NCBI RefSeq assembly: GCF_023715785.1
Contig: NZ_JAMBOX010000013.1
Coordinates: forward strand, 1-64,000
DNA: 64,000 bases
Origin: Neobacillus niacini
GTDB taxonomy: Bacteria > Bacillota > Bacilli > Bacillales > Cytobacillaceae
Direction of reading: 5' to 3'
Both the position numbers and the translations under genes were made by a program. The notes under the pieces were generated by a model. The model searched no databases. It was not told where the DNA came from and saw nothing but the letters and a program-made list of their open reading frames with translations. Shown one piece after another: positions 25,979-34,798 of the stretch. Position 1 is the stretch's first letter. Each line of letters begins with the position of its first letter.

Positions 25979-26914
25979 ATGATGCAGCAAGTCGATTTTT
26001 CTTATCAAACGAATGACGGTGTGGAAATTTTCGCATGCAAATGGGTGGGAGATGGAGAAGGGCAGCCAAAAGCGATTGTGCAAATCGCCCATGGAATGGC
26101 TGAACATATTAAACGCTATGATCCTTTTGCCAGGGAACTGGTTGCACAAAATATGTTTGTATATGGCAATGACCATCGGGGCCATGGAATGACCGGGTCC
26201 AAAACCAACAGCATGGGTTATTTTGCTGATGAGCAAGGCTTTGAAAAAGTCGTGAAAGACATGGAGACCCTCACCTCCATCATCGAAAGAGAGTATCCTG
26301 ATGTGCCGATTTTTCTATTCGGCCATAGCATGGGTTCGTTTTTATCAAGACGGTACATACAACTATACGGAAACAGGCTTGCAGGAGTCATTCTCAGTGG
26401 TACGGGCGGTGATCCGGGAATCATGGGGAAAATCGGCAAACTGATTGCTTCAAGGGAGAAGAAAATGAAGGGCGCGAGGACGCTTAGTCCATTAATGAAC
26501 AAGCTTACTTTTGGCAGCTATAATAAAGCGTTTCGGCCAACCCGGACCGAATTTGATTGGCTGAGCAGGGATGAAAAGGAAGTGGATAAATATATCGCCG
26601 ACCCTTTATGTGGCGGGGTTTTTTCTTCAGGATTTTTCCACGACCTGCTTGAAGGGCTTGAAACGGTTAATAAACCGGAGAATATTATGGCGACACCGGC
26701 AAGACTGCCAATTTTTCTCATTTCCGGCAGCAAGGACCCGGTAGGGGCAAACTCAAAAGGTGTTTTAAAGACGTTCCAAGCTTACAAGGCGGAAGGGATG
26801 CAAAATGACGACTATAAATTTTACGAAGACGCTCGCCATGAATTACTAAATGAAACAAACAGGGATGAGGTTCAAGTGGATGTGATTCACTGGATTAATA
26901 CGTATCTCAAATAA
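25979..26914 (+). CDS. Alpha/beta hydrolase, monoacylglycerol lipase-like
   Basis: A 311-residue serine hydrolase of the Hydrolase_4 type. It shows the oxyanion region QIAHGMAEH, the DHRGHGMTG motif, the nucleophile elbow GHSMGSF and the late Asp (SGSKDPVGA) and His (DARHELLNE) of the triad. It has no signal peptide, so it acts in the cytoplasm on monoacylglycerols or related esters. Two ATG codons overlap at the start (25979, 25982) after GGGAGTGG. It is monocistronic. Confidence 0.9.
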   Translation: MMQQVDFSYQTNDGVEIFACKWVGDGEGQPKAIVQIAHGMAEHIKRYDPFARELVAQNMFVYGNDHRGHGMTGSKTNSMGYFADEQGFEKVVKDMETLTSIIEREYPDVPIFLFGHSMGSFLSRRYIQLYGNRLAGVILSGTGGDPGIMGKIGKLIASREKKMKGARTLSPLMNKLTFGSYNKAFRPTRTEFDWLSRDEKEVDKYIADPLCGGVFSSGFFHDLLEGLETVNKPENIMATPARLPIFLISGSKDPVGANSKGVLKTFQAYKAEGMQNDDYKFYEDARHELLNETNRDEVQVDVIHWINTYLK

Positions 26915-26952
26915 AAGCAAAAGTCCACTGCACTGGTGGACTTTTTGCTTTT
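26915..26952 (+). terminator. Terminator of the hydrolase gene
   Basis: AAAGCAAAAGTCCAC pairs with GTGGACTTTTTGCTTT around a 7-nt loop, starting at the stop codon. The stem itself provides the U tract. Confidence 0.9.
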
Positions 26953-26987
26953 AAAAGAAAATATTCGACAAAATTCGAGTTTTTCCC

Positions 26988-27016
26988 TTGACGAACTTAG
27001 AAATAGTATGTAATAT
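26988..27016 (+). promoter_or_regulatory. Promoter of the tRNA-Gly transcript
   Basis: TTGACG (26988-26993) and TAATAT (27011-27016) are spaced 17 bp. The nearest downstream gene is tRNA-Gly at 27280. The transcript would also carry the duplicated 5' tRNA half at 27125. Confidence 0.55.
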
Positions 27017-27120
27017 AATAAAGGTCAGTTGGTTGTTCACCAAATTGCCAAAAATAATGGTGGTAAAACCCTTACTGTCAGCATACCATATCAAAAAGCC
27101 TCAACTATCAGTAATTTAAT

Positions 27121-27155
27121 CTTTGCGGGTGTAGTTTAGTGGTAAAACCACAGCC
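27121..27155 (+). repeat. Duplicated 5' half of tRNA-Gly (direct repeat copy)
   Basis: The 35 bases at 27121-27155 are identical to 27276-27310, which is the leader end plus the first 31 bases of the tRNA-Gly gene. Identity stops within the anticodon stem. The copy has no T arm and cannot form a tRNA. The 120 bp between the copies match nothing obvious. Confidence 0.85.
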
Positions 27156-27279
27156 ACGAGCAACGCATCGTGAATAGGCTTCGAGTTGCCTCGACGCATC
27201 CAGCATCCTCGAATATGCTTTTAGAGGAAGAGGCATGAACGTGCGTGTAAATAAACTTTAACTTAAATTAATATTCTTT

Positions 27280-27353
27280 GCGGGTGTAGTTTAGTGGTAA
27301 AACCACAGCCTTCCAAGCTGTTGTTGTGAGTTCGATTCTCATCACCCGCTCCA
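27280..27353 (+). tRNA. tRNA-Gly (TCC)
   Basis: Complete cloverleaf. Acceptor GCGGGTG pairs with CACCCGC, the anticodon stem CAGC/GCTG encloses CTTCCAA with TCC, the T loop is TTCGATT, and CCA is encoded. A terminator follows 10 bp later. Confidence 0.96.
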
Positions 27354-27362
27354 TACATAGGT

Positions 27363-27408
27363 AACGCAGTGTAACGTTTCGAAAAGAACGTTGCGCTGCG
27401 TTTTTTCA
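27363..27408 (+). terminator. Terminator of tRNA-Gly
   Basis: A 16-bp stem (AACGCAGTGTAACGTT against AACGTTGCGCTGCGTT, with G-T pairs) followed by TTTTTT. Confidence 0.92.
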
Positions 27409-27429
27409 ATTTTATAGATAAAAAGATGC

Positions 27430-28101
27430 CTATTGGCACCCGATAACTTGATACGACGCATCGCCGCCATGTATTTGGACAAACATGTCCATCAACGATT
27501 CCGTCAGTTTTTTAGCATTCTCAGCATCAGTTGATGGTCGAAGATAGATGATTTGCAAAGCATTTTTCGTATTAAAGGTAACGGCGGTTTTCTCTGAATC
27601 CACAAACGGACTTCCAAACGGTCCGTTCTGGTCAGAGGACAAAACAAGGCGCTCCAGTGAATTGCTCCTGCCGTTTAATCCTATGTATTCTTCGCCTTGT
27701 CTTCCAAGTCGAATTTCCAACGGCCCTTGTAACAAATCGAGATCATAAAGCCCGATCGGCAACTGATATTGCAGCGAGAAAAAATTATAGAGGTCTACCG
27801 CACTTTGGCCGGACGCAAAGTAATTTTGCTTTTTCACTCTTCTATATAAAGCCTCGGCAGAGTGACGGTACCTGTTCGGATCCTTTCCAGTCTTTTTAAA
27901 AATGTTCCGCCATTCCTGAATGCCTGGCAAGTCAGAGACACTTTTGCTCTCCAAGTCGAAATATATGGACTCCTGAAATAGCTGCAGCCTTCCTTTTAAC
28001 ATTTGCGGCGATTCTCCGACCGTAATGTTTTTATATTCAATTATTCCCACCTTAAAATCAGGAATCAGTTCTGAAATCTCCGTTGAAACACGAATTTCCA
28101 A
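27430..28101 (-). CDS. B3/B4 domain protein (tRNA-synthetase editing-domain-like)
   Basis: A 223-residue cytoplasmic protein resembling the B3/B4 domain of phenylalanyl-tRNA synthetase beta subunit (W-R-x-x-F-K-K-T-G-K-D-P-N-R-Y-R-x-S-x-E-A-L-x-R-R, then LPIGLYDLDLLQGPLEIRLGRQGEEY). Free-standing homologues may hydrolyse mischarged aminoacyl-tRNA, but function is not proven. The start is taken as TTG 28101 because GGAGGTGG lies five bases upstream and overlaps any earlier start in the longer open frame. It diverges from queG. Confidence 0.8.
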   Translation of the reverse strand: MEIRVSTEISELIPDFKVGIIEYKNITVGESPQMLKGRLQLFQESIYFDLESKSVSDLPGIQEWRNIFKKTGKDPNRYRHSAEALYRRVKKQNYFASGQSAVDLYNFFSLQYQLPIGLYDLDLLQGPLEIRLGRQGEEYIGLNGRSNSLERLVLSSDQNGPFGSPFVDSEKTAVTFNTKNALQIIYLRPSTDAENAKKLTESLMDMFVQIHGGDASYQVIGCQ

Positions 28102-28209
28102 CAGTTCCACCTCCAAAATTGCTTGAAAATAGTTTATCATAGATAGATGTGAAACCAATAAATTCAACTTTTATATAGAGAAAATTTTTTGGAAGGGAGG
28201 TTGCTCAAA

Positions 28210-29343
28210 ATGGATATTCAAAAATTAAAGGAAGAAATCATTGCTTACAGTAAAGAAATCGGCATCGATAAAATCGGCTTTACGACGGCCGACCCGTTTA
28301 TGGAATTGAGAAATCGCTTGATTCGCCAGCAGGAACTCGGTTACCAATCAGGATTTGAAGAGCCGGATATTGACAAGCGGGTCACGCCAACATTGTTGCT
28401 GGAAGGCGCCCAATCTATCATCTCGATTGCCCTTGCTTACCCTTCAAAAATGATGAATCGGGTAGAAAGTAAAAAAGGCGCTCGCCGGGGGATGTTTGCC
28501 CGTTCCTCATGGGGGCAGGATTACCATCATATTTTACGGGACAGGCTGGGCAAACTGGAAGCATTTATTTTATCCAAAGTGCCTGAAGCCCGGTTAAAAT
28601 CGATGGTCGACACTGGGGAATTATCGGACCGTGCCGTTGCGGAACGGGCGGGAATCGGTTGGAGCGGAAAAAATTGTGCGATTATCACGCCTGAGTTCGG
28701 ATCTTATGTTTATATCGGCGAATTGATTACGAGCATTCCATTTGCACCCGATACTCCTGTCGAGGATCAATGCGGCAGCTGTACCAAGTGTTTAGACGCC
28801 TGTCCGACCGGGGCATTGGTCCAAGGCGGACAGATCAACGCCCAGCACTGTATTTCGTTTTTGACGCAAACAAAGGAACTGATTCCTGATGAGTTCCGTG
28901 AAAAAATCGGCAACCGCATCTATGGATGTGATTCCTGCCAAACGGCTTGCCCGCATAATAAAGGTAAGAACTTTCATTTTCATGAGGAAATGGAACCGGA
29001 CCCAGAAGCGGTTAAACCTTTATTAAAGCCGATTTTAAAATTAAGCAACCGGGAATTCAAACAGAAGTTTGGCTATCTCGCCGGTTCGTGGCGGGGGAAG
29101 AAACCCATCCAGCGGAACGCAATAATTGCTCTGGCTCATTTTAAAGATGAAACTGCAGTTCCTGATTTGGTGGAAGTGTTAGAAAATGAAGCGAGCCCTG
29201 TGGCCAAGGGCACGGCAGCCTGGGCGCTTGGGAAAATCGGCGGCGAGGTGGCGCTGGCGGCTTTGGAAAAAGCCCGTGAACGGGAAACGGAAGATGAGGT
29301 ACAAAAGGAAATTGAAAAAGGCTTGAATTTGATACGAAATTAG
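28210..29343 (+). CDS. queG: Epoxyqueuosine reductase QueG
   Basis: A 377-residue iron-sulfur, cobalamin-dependent enzyme that performs the last step of queuosine synthesis in tRNA. The N-terminal region carries the conserved ADPF and RDYH-like (GQDYHHILRDRL) motifs. Two 4Fe-4S motifs, CGSCTKCLDACPTGAL and CDSCQTACPHNK, lie around residues 185-250. The C-terminus holds HEAT-like repeats (ALAHFKDETAVPDLVEVL). ATG 28210 follows GGGAGG. It is followed by yhbB and trmL as in B. subtilis. Confidence 0.95.
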   Translation: MDIQKLKEEIIAYSKEIGIDKIGFTTADPFMELRNRLIRQQELGYQSGFEEPDIDKRVTPTLLLEGAQSIISIALAYPSKMMNRVESKKGARRGMFARSSWGQDYHHILRDRLGKLEAFILSKVPEARLKSMVDTGELSDRAVAERAGIGWSGKNCAIITPEFGSYVYIGELITSIPFAPDTPVEDQCGSCTKCLDACPTGALVQGGQINAQHCISFLTQTKELIPDEFREKIGNRIYGCDSCQTACPHNKGKNFHFHEEMEPDPEAVKPLLKPILKLSNREFKQKFGYLAGSWRGKKPIQRNAIIALAHFKDETAVPDLVEVLENEASPVAKGTAAWALGKIGGEVALAALEKARERETEDEVQKEIEKGLNLIRN

Positions 29344-29344
29344 G

Positions 29345-29374
29345 AAGAGCGAACTTCAGGGTTTGCTCTTTTTC
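29345..29374 (+). terminator. Terminator of queG
   Basis: AAGAGCGAAC pairs with GTTTGCTCTT around TTCAGG, with the T run TTTTT at its end. Confidence 0.85.
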
Positions 29375-29467
29375 ATGCCCTTAGCCCTAATTCGTAAAAA
29401 TTCCACCCCACTTGATTTTAAAATCAACCCACTTTCATATGAATGAAGGGAAGGGAGTGGAAAGAAT

Positions 29468-30358
29468 ATGCATAAATCACTTCAAGATTTGTTTGACTTA
29501 CGGGTACAACAATTTGTTTCAAGCCAGCGAGGTTCCAAAGATTATTTTTCAAAAGCAGAACGAAAGCTGGAGGCGATGGCGAAACGTTCTGCGGAGATTG
29601 TTAAAGTGAAGGTGACCGGGAAAATTATCGAAACCGCGGATGAAGATGATTTTCAAAGAATAAAATATCAAGCCCATTATCAATATTTGGTGAAGCAAAA
29701 AGGGAATCTTTATATGGAAGAAGAAGGGGAAGAAAGAATAGCCAAGTTCTACCATGGAGCACTGATCATGGATGAGGAAATGAACCCGCCAGTCTATCAA
29801 GAATACCGGGAAGAGGCTGCTAACACTAAAGATGAAGCGGCAGCCGAAGAGCCCAGGGAAGAACGAATCAGTTACCAATATAACCGCCTCAGGGCTGTTC
29901 AATATGCAGAGCGGTGGTGGAACACCTATAATCCGGCGTATCCAAAGTTTGATAATGATTGTACAAACTTTATTTCGCAATGCCTGCATGCTGGTGAGGC
30001 TCCGATGCGGGGATACCCCAACCGCGGTACCGGCTGGTGGCTGCGAAGTAAAAACTGGAGCTATAGCTGGGCGGTCGCCCACTCATTAAGAACCTACCTG
30101 CCAAATTCCAAACTCGGCTTGAGGGCAAAGGAGGTCAGCAGTCCTGAAGAATTACTGTTGGGAGATGTTATTTGCTACGATTTCGAAGGGGACGGCAGGT
30201 TCAACCACAATACCATTGTGACGGGCAAAGATGCATATGGGATGCCGCTTGTGAATGCCCATACTTACAACAGCCGGATGCGCTACTGGGCCTATGAGGA
30301 TTCCTCTGCCTACACGCCCAATATTAGATATAGGTTTTACACCATTGTAGATGGATGA
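29468..30358 (+). CDS. yhbB: YhbB-like protein with C-terminal amidase (Amidase_6) domain
   Basis: A 296-residue protein without a signal peptide. The N-terminal half is charged and of unknown fold. The C-terminal half (about 145-296) is an Amidase_6 domain with YNRLRAVQYAERWW, the catalytic-type FDNDCTNFISQCL motif (Cys) and a later His in RFNHNTIVTG. Such domains occur in cell-wall-associated amidases, but the real substrate is unknown. The gene order queG-yhbB-trmL follows B. subtilis. ATG 29468 has GGGAGTGG upstream. Confidence 0.85.
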   Translation: MHKSLQDLFDLRVQQFVSSQRGSKDYFSKAERKLEAMAKRSAEIVKVKVTGKIIETADEDDFQRIKYQAHYQYLVKQKGNLYMEEEGEERIAKFYHGALIMDEEMNPPVYQEYREEAANTKDEAAAEEPREERISYQYNRLRAVQYAERWWNTYNPAYPKFDNDCTNFISQCLHAGEAPMRGYPNRGTGWWLRSKNWSYSWAVAHSLRTYLPNSKLGLRAKEVSSPEELLLGDVICYDFEGDGRFNHNTIVTGKDAYGMPLVNAHTYNSRMRYWAYEDSSAYTPNIRYRFYTIVDG

Positions 30359-30428
30359 GGCTGTGTTCTTGAAGGAGAAAAGGATCGTGGTATAATAACA
30401 GATAGAGTTTTAATTTGAGGTGAAAGTC

Positions 30429-30902
30429 ATGCCAGTGCATGTAGTCTTATATCAGCCAGAAATCCCGGCAAACACCGGAAATATTGCCCGTTCCTGCGCA
30501 GCAACCAATACCATGCTTCATCTGATCCGCCCTTTAGGTTTTTCAGCCGATGACAGAACGTTAAGACGGGCTGGCCTTGATTATTGGGAATTCGTGAACA
30601 TCATTACTTACGATTCATTAGATGAATTTTATGAAAAAAATGCCGGTGGCGAATTTTTCTATTTAACGAAATTTGGCCTGAAGGACCATACAGCTTTTGA
30701 TTACAGCAAGCCAAACAAGGATTACTATTTTATTTTTGGCCGCGAAACAACAGGGCTTCCAAAAGAGATCATTGAAAAAAACAAAGATGTCGCACTTAGA
30801 ATCCCGATGAACGACAATGTCACTTCATTGAATCTATCCAATACCGCGGCGATATTGATTTACGAAGCCTTAAGGCAGCAAAACTATCCAGGTCTAAAAT
30901 AG
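30429..30902 (+). CDS. trmL: tRNA (cytidine(34)-2'-O)-methyltransferase TrmL
   Basis: A 157-residue SPOUT methyltransferase that 2'-O-methylates the wobble nucleotide of certain leucine tRNAs. The N-terminus reads HVVLYQPEIPANTGNIARSC. The knot region is FGRETTGLPKEI followed by IPMNDNVTSLNLSNTAAILIYEALRQ, which bind S-adenosylmethionine. ATG 30429 lies five bases after GAGGTGA; a GTG at 30420 overlaps that ribosome site. Confidence 0.95.
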   Translation: MPVHVVLYQPEIPANTGNIARSCAATNTMLHLIRPLGFSADDRTLRRAGLDYWEFVNIITYDSLDEFYEKNAGGEFFYLTKFGLKDHTAFDYSKPNKDYYFIFGRETTGLPKEIIEKNKDVALRIPMNDNVTSLNLSNTAAILIYEALRQQNYPGLK

Positions 30903-30906
30903 ACAG

Positions 30907-30938
30907 AAGAGGTCCTGTACCGAAGGGTCTCTTTTTTT
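30907..30938 (+). terminator. Terminator of trmL
   Basis: GAGGTCC pairs with GGGTCTC (two G-T pairs) and is followed by a T run of seven. Confidence 0.75.
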
Positions 30939-31019
30939 AAAACAGCTAATAAATACGCTGGATCTTGTCTTCATGAATACATGCGATAAATCACGTCTAA
31001 CACTGACTATCACAAATAG

Positions 31020-31055
31020 AAAAGGCTGCCCCACGCTTAAAGGGCAGCCTTTTTT
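31020..31055. terminator. Bidirectional terminator before the small minus-strand gene
   Basis: AAAGGCTGCCC pairs with GGGCAGCCTTT with a T run on the plus side and TTTTCTATT on the minus side. It ends the 28-residue ORF on the minus strand and backs up the trmL terminator. Confidence 0.9.
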
Positions 31056-31074
31056 CTCTTATTTCGCACCAGGG

Positions 31075-31161
31075 TTATGCATTTGGTTTATCGTTATATC
31101 CTGCAGTGAAGATTGCGGCCAGAAACGCGACCATGACCAATAGAATTAGGAATAAGCTCAT
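31075..31161 (-). CDS. Small membrane protein of 28 residues
   Basis: The minus strand reads MSLFLILLVMVAFLAAIF followed by TAGYNDKPNA and a stop. A hydrophobic helix of about 18 residues is followed by a short polar tail. The ATG is preceded by AGGGGG at good spacing and the gene is closed by a terminator at 31020-31055, so it looks like a genuine gene despite its size. It lies between trmL and prkA. I do not recognise a named family. A regulator of a membrane complex or a sporulation micropeptide are possible roles by analogy only. Confidence 0.7.
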   Translation of the reverse strand: MSLFLILLVMVAFLAAIFTAGYNDKPNA

Positions 31162-31293
31162 CGTATGTAAATCCCCCTTCTACAAACAAATTTCATTTAT
31201 AAACATATAGTAATATTATAGCCTAACTTAGAAAAATGAAAAGGCCCAGATTCTCGAATCACAGCAAAAAAAGAAAAACAGCCTTATCGTCAC

Positions 31294-31322
31294 GCATGTT
31301 CGATAGACCAAGTGCATAGAGT
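31294..31322 (+). promoter_or_regulatory. Candidate sigma-E promoter of prkA
   Basis: GCATGTT (31294-31300) matches six of seven positions of the sigma-E -35 consensus KMATATT. CATAGAGT (31315-31322) matches the -10 consensus CATACANT with one change; the spacer is 14 bp. prkA is mother-cell expressed in B. subtilis, which fits. Confidence 0.55.
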
Positions 31323-31361
31323 ATATTAATCGTCTCTGATTAACTACAGGGGGAGGGCTAT

Positions 31362-33257
31362 ATGGATATTTTAAGAAAAATCGAGATGTATCGTGAAGAA
31401 GAGGAAAAACTTCGCTGGGAAGGAACATTCGCCGACTATTTGCTGTTGTTAAAGGAAAAGCCATGGGTAGCGCAGTCTGCACATTCTCGAGTATATAATA
31501 TGATCAAGGATGCCGGAATTGAAGAAGTTAATGGGACGAAGAAATACAACTTTTTCTGCAATGAACTATTTGGACTGGAAGAAGCATTGGAGCGCCTCGT
31601 AGAAGAGTACTTTCACCCGGCGGCCAAACGGTTGGACGTCAGAAAACGAATCTTGCTTTTGATGGGACCGGTAAGCGGTGGTAAATCCACACTTGTGACC
31701 ATGTTAAAAAGAGGCCTTGAAAAATATTCGCATACCGACCGTGGCTCAGTTTTTGCCATCAAGGGTTGCCCGATGCATGAGGATCCGCTTCATTTAATTC
31801 CGCATCACTTGCGGAAGGATTTTTATGATGAGTATGGAATCCGAATTGAAGGAAATCTGTCCCCATTAAATATGATGCGCTTGGAGCAGGATTATGGCGG
31901 CAGAATTGAAGATGTGTTAGTTGAACGAATCTTTTTCTCCGAGGACAAACGGACTGGAATCGGAACGTTCAGCCCATCTGATCCGAAATCTCAGGATATT
32001 GCCGATTTGACAGGAAGCATTGACTTCTCCACGATTGCCGAATTCGGTTCCGAGTCTGACCCAAGAGCTTACCGGTTTGACGGGGAGCTAAACAAAGCGA
32101 ACCGCGGGATGATGGAATTCCAGGAAATGTTGAAATGTGATGAGAAATTCTTATGGCACTTGCTGTCATTAACGCAGGAAGGCAATTTCAAAGCCGGGCG
32201 ATTCGCACTGATTTCAGCAGATGAACTAATTGTGGCCCATACAAACGAAACCGAATATCGCTCTTTTATCTCCAATAAGAAAAACGAAGCACTCCATTCC
32301 AGAATTATCGTTATGCCAATTCCTTATAATTTAAAAATGTCCCAGGAAGAGCGTATTTATGAAAAAATGATTCGCGAAAGCGATGTAGCGGATGTTCATA
32401 TTGCGCCGCATACGCTCCGGGTCGCAGCCATGTTCACAATACTCACCCGTTTGAAGGAGCCGAAAAAGGGCGACATTGACCTGATTAAGAAAATGCGTCT
32501 TTATGACGGCCAGAATGTTGAAGGCTATAATACAGCCGATGTTGACGAACTCAAGAAGGAGTATCCGGATGAAGGCATGAGCGGCATTGACCCGCGTTAC
32601 GTGATTAACCGAATCTCATCGACGATTATTCGCAAGGAAGTGCCATCGATTAATGCACTTGATGTGCTGCGATCGTTGAAGGACGGTCTCGACCAGCACC
32701 CGTCGATTACTGCCGAGCTTCGTGAACGGTATATGAATTATATTTCCTTGGCACGCAAAGAGTATGATAATATCGCCAAGAAGGAAGTCCAAAAAGCATT
32801 TGTTTATTCTTACGAAGAGTCTGCCAAGACATTAATGGATAATTACCTCGATAACGTGGAGGCTTACTGCAATAAAGCCAAGATGCGCGATCAGTTAACG
32901 GGTGAAGAAATTAATCCGGATGAAAAGTTGATGCGTTCGATTGAAGAGCAAATTGGAATTTCGGAGAATGCGAAGAAAGCGTTCAGGGAAGAAATCTTAA
33001 TCAGAATTTCCGCATTCGCCCGGAAAGGCAAGCGGTTTGACTATAATTCCCACGACCGCCTGCGTGAAGCAATTCAGAAGAAACTGTTTGCCGATCTAAA
33101 GGATGTCGTCAAAATTACCACATCTACGAAAACGCCAGATGAGCAGCAGCTAAAGAAAATCAACGAAGTAGTCGCCCGCCTAATCGACGAGCATGGCTAC
33201 AACTCCACCTCTGCGAACGAATTACTAAGGTATGTAGGAAGTCTATTGAATAGGTAA
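31362..33257 (+). CDS. prkA: PrkA, AAA+ sporulation protein (reported Ser protein kinase)
   Basis: A 631-residue protein. The N-terminal AAA domain has Walker A GPVSGGKST at 102-110. The C-terminal PrkA domain (from about residue 390, GMSGIDPRYVINRIS) is related to protein kinases. PrkA has been described as a Ser/Thr kinase and, later, as an AAA+ Lon-like protease needed for sporulation; sequence alone does not decide. The ribosome site GGGGGAGGG is strong. It is followed by yhbH, the usual partner, though separated by a terminator and a repeat. Confidence 0.96.
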   Translation: MDILRKIEMYREEEEKLRWEGTFADYLLLLKEKPWVAQSAHSRVYNMIKDAGIEEVNGTKKYNFFCNELFGLEEALERLVEEYFHPAAKRLDVRKRILLLMGPVSGGKSTLVTMLKRGLEKYSHTDRGSVFAIKGCPMHEDPLHLIPHHLRKDFYDEYGIRIEGNLSPLNMMRLEQDYGGRIEDVLVERIFFSEDKRTGIGTFSPSDPKSQDIADLTGSIDFSTIAEFGSESDPRAYRFDGELNKANRGMMEFQEMLKCDEKFLWHLLSLTQEGNFKAGRFALISADELIVAHTNETEYRSFISNKKNEALHSRIIVMPIPYNLKMSQEERIYEKMIRESDVADVHIAPHTLRVAAMFTILTRLKEPKKGDIDLIKKMRLYDGQNVEGYNTADVDELKKEYPDEGMSGIDPRYVINRISSTIIRKEVPSINALDVLRSLKDGLDQHPSITAELRERYMNYISLARKEYDNIAKKEVQKAFVYSYEESAKTLMDNYLDNVEAYCNKAKMRDQLTGEEINPDEKLMRSIEEQIGISENAKKAFREEILIRISAFARKGKRFDYNSHDRLREAIQKKLFADLKDVVKITTSTKTPDEQQLKKINEVVARLIDEHGYNSTSANELLRYVGSLLNR

Positions 33258-33265
33258 TGGAAATA

Positions 33266-33298
33266 AGACTGGCGGAACCTCTGCCAGTCTGTTTTTTT
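33266..33298 (+). terminator. Terminator of prkA
   Basis: AGACTGGC pairs with GCCAGTCT, followed by G and seven T. Confidence 0.92.
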
Positions 33299-33310
33299 CT
33301 AACCTTAAAA

Positions 33311-33434
33311 TTGTCTAGCTTCAGCGCCTAGGGGCTCGGGGTCATAAGCCAATCCGTCAAGAAGGCTAAAAAGCAGCCTTCTCGCCGGCTCGTCTTATGC
33401 CTGTCGCCCCTGGTCAAGGCGCTTACGCTTTTCT
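33311..33434. repeat. Bacillus-type intergenic palindromic repeat (about 124 bp)
   Basis: The element begins TTGTCTAGCTTCAGCGCCTA and ends CAAGGCGCTTACGCTTTT. Outer arms pair (AGCGCCTAGGGGC with GCCCCTGGTCAAGGCGCT), middle arms pair (GGTCATAAGCC with GCTCGTCTTATGCC), and an inner hairpin GAAGGCT...AGCCTTC caps it. The sequence is of the kind repeated many times in Bacillus intergenic regions. It fills most of the 363-bp prkA-yhbH gap; the remaining AT-rich part holds the yhbH promoter region. Confidence 0.75.
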
Positions 33435-33620
33435 GTAAAGCTCGTCCATTTTCATAGGCAAACAAACCAATTGTCTAAATTATTTGTAAATTATTCTTCG
33501 TTTCTGCATAGGATAAAGTAATCCAATCCTATAGCTATTTTTTCATTCGCGTTATTGTATGTAAATGTTTTAAATGTGTGCATGTCAAATTTCATATTTT
33601 TTTTCAAGGAGGGGTTTGTA

Positions 33621-34787
33621 ATGACTGATAACAACCATCAATTTGTGATTTCGAAAGAAGATTGGTCCCTCCACCGTAAAGGCCACGATGACCAGCAGCG
33701 GCATCAGGAAAAAGTACAGGAGGCCATTCGCAATAATTTACCTGATTTAATAACGGAAGAAAGCATCATCATGTCTAATGGTCGCGATGTTGTAAGAATT
33801 CCAATACGATCACTGGACGAATATAAAATCCGCTATAATTATGACAAAAACAAACACGTGGGCCAAGGTGAAGGTGACAGTCAAGTTGGGGACGTAGTGG
33901 CACGTGACGGATCGAGCGGACAAAAAGGGCCTGGGAAAGGGCAAGGGGCCGGAGACCAGGCTGGGGAAGACTACTTCGAAGCTGAAGTTTCGCTTATGGA
34001 ATTGGAGGAAGCATTATTCAAGCAACTGGAGCTTCCAAATTTAAAACGAAAAGAAGAGCAGGAGCATCTCGTTGAAAATATCGAATTCAACGATATCCGA
34101 AAGATCGGATTAATGGGAAATATTGATAAGAAACGCACGATGATGTCAGCCTTTAAACGGAATGCCATGAGCGGGAAGCCGGCATTTCATCCAATTTACA
34201 AGGAAGATCTAAAATTTAAGACCTGGAATGAAATTGTCAAGCCGGATTCCAAAGCAGTGGTCATCGCTATGATGGACACAAGCGGTTCGATGGGGATTTG
34301 GGAAAAATATATGGCCCGCAGCTTTTTCTTCTGGATGACCCGATTTTTACGCACGAAGTACGAAACGGTGGAAATTGAATTTATTGCTCACCATACAGAA
34401 GCCAAAGTCGTTTCGGAGGAGGACTTCTTCTCTAAAGGCGAAAGTGGTGGAACGATTTGTTCTTCGGCCTATCGCAAGGCATTGGAAATTATTGAGTCAA
34501 AGTACCCGCCGCGGAAATTTAACATTTACCCGTTCCATTTTTCGGACGGTGATAACCTGACATCGGACAATGCCCGCTGCGTCAAATTGGTTGAGGAACT
34601 GATGAAGGTATCCAATATGTTCGGCTATGGAGAGGTAAATCAATACAACAGGCATTCAACGCTAATGTCCGCGTACAAAAACATCAAAGACGAGCGGTTC
34701 CGCCACTATATCCTCAAGCAGAAGGCCGATGTCTTCCATGCGATGAAAAGCTTTTTCCAAAAAGAAGAATCGGAAGTATATGTTTGA
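33621..34787 (+). CDS. yhbH: Sporulation protein YhbH (DUF444)
   Basis: A 388-residue protein of the DUF444/YeaH family. After a charged N-terminal half with a Gly/Gln-rich linker ([17 protein letters not shown]), a von Willebrand A-like domain carries the MIDAS motif DTSGSMG. The family works with PrkA (YeaG) and SpoVR (YcgB), and all three occur in this window. ATG 33621 follows AAGGAGGGG; the open frame extends upstream to 33555 without a ribosome site. Confidence 0.94.
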   Translation: MTDNNHQFVISKEDWSLHRKGHDDQQRHQEKVQEAIRNNLPDLITEESIIMSNGRDVVRIPIRSLDEYKIRYNYDKNKHVGQGEGDSQVGDVVARDGSSGQKGPGKGQGAGDQAGEDYFEAEVSLMELEEALFKQLELPNLKRKEEQEHLVENIEFNDIRKIGLMGNIDKKRTMMSAFKRNAMSGKPAFHPIYKEDLKFKTWNEIVKPDSKAVVIAMMDTSGSMGIWEKYMARSFFFWMTRFLRTKYETVEIEFIAHHTEAKVVSEEDFFSKGESGGTICSSAYRKALEIIESKYPPRKFNIYPFHFSDGDNLTSDNARCVKLVEELMKVSNMFGYGEVNQYNRHSTLMSAYKNIKDERFRHYILKQKADVFHAMKSFFQKEESEVYV

Positions 34788-34798
34788 TGTAAAGTCAT

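Noticed and set aside
27125..27200. A possible second functional tRNA-Gly
   Set aside because: Only the 5' half is present. There is no T arm or 3' acceptor strand to pair with the acceptor.
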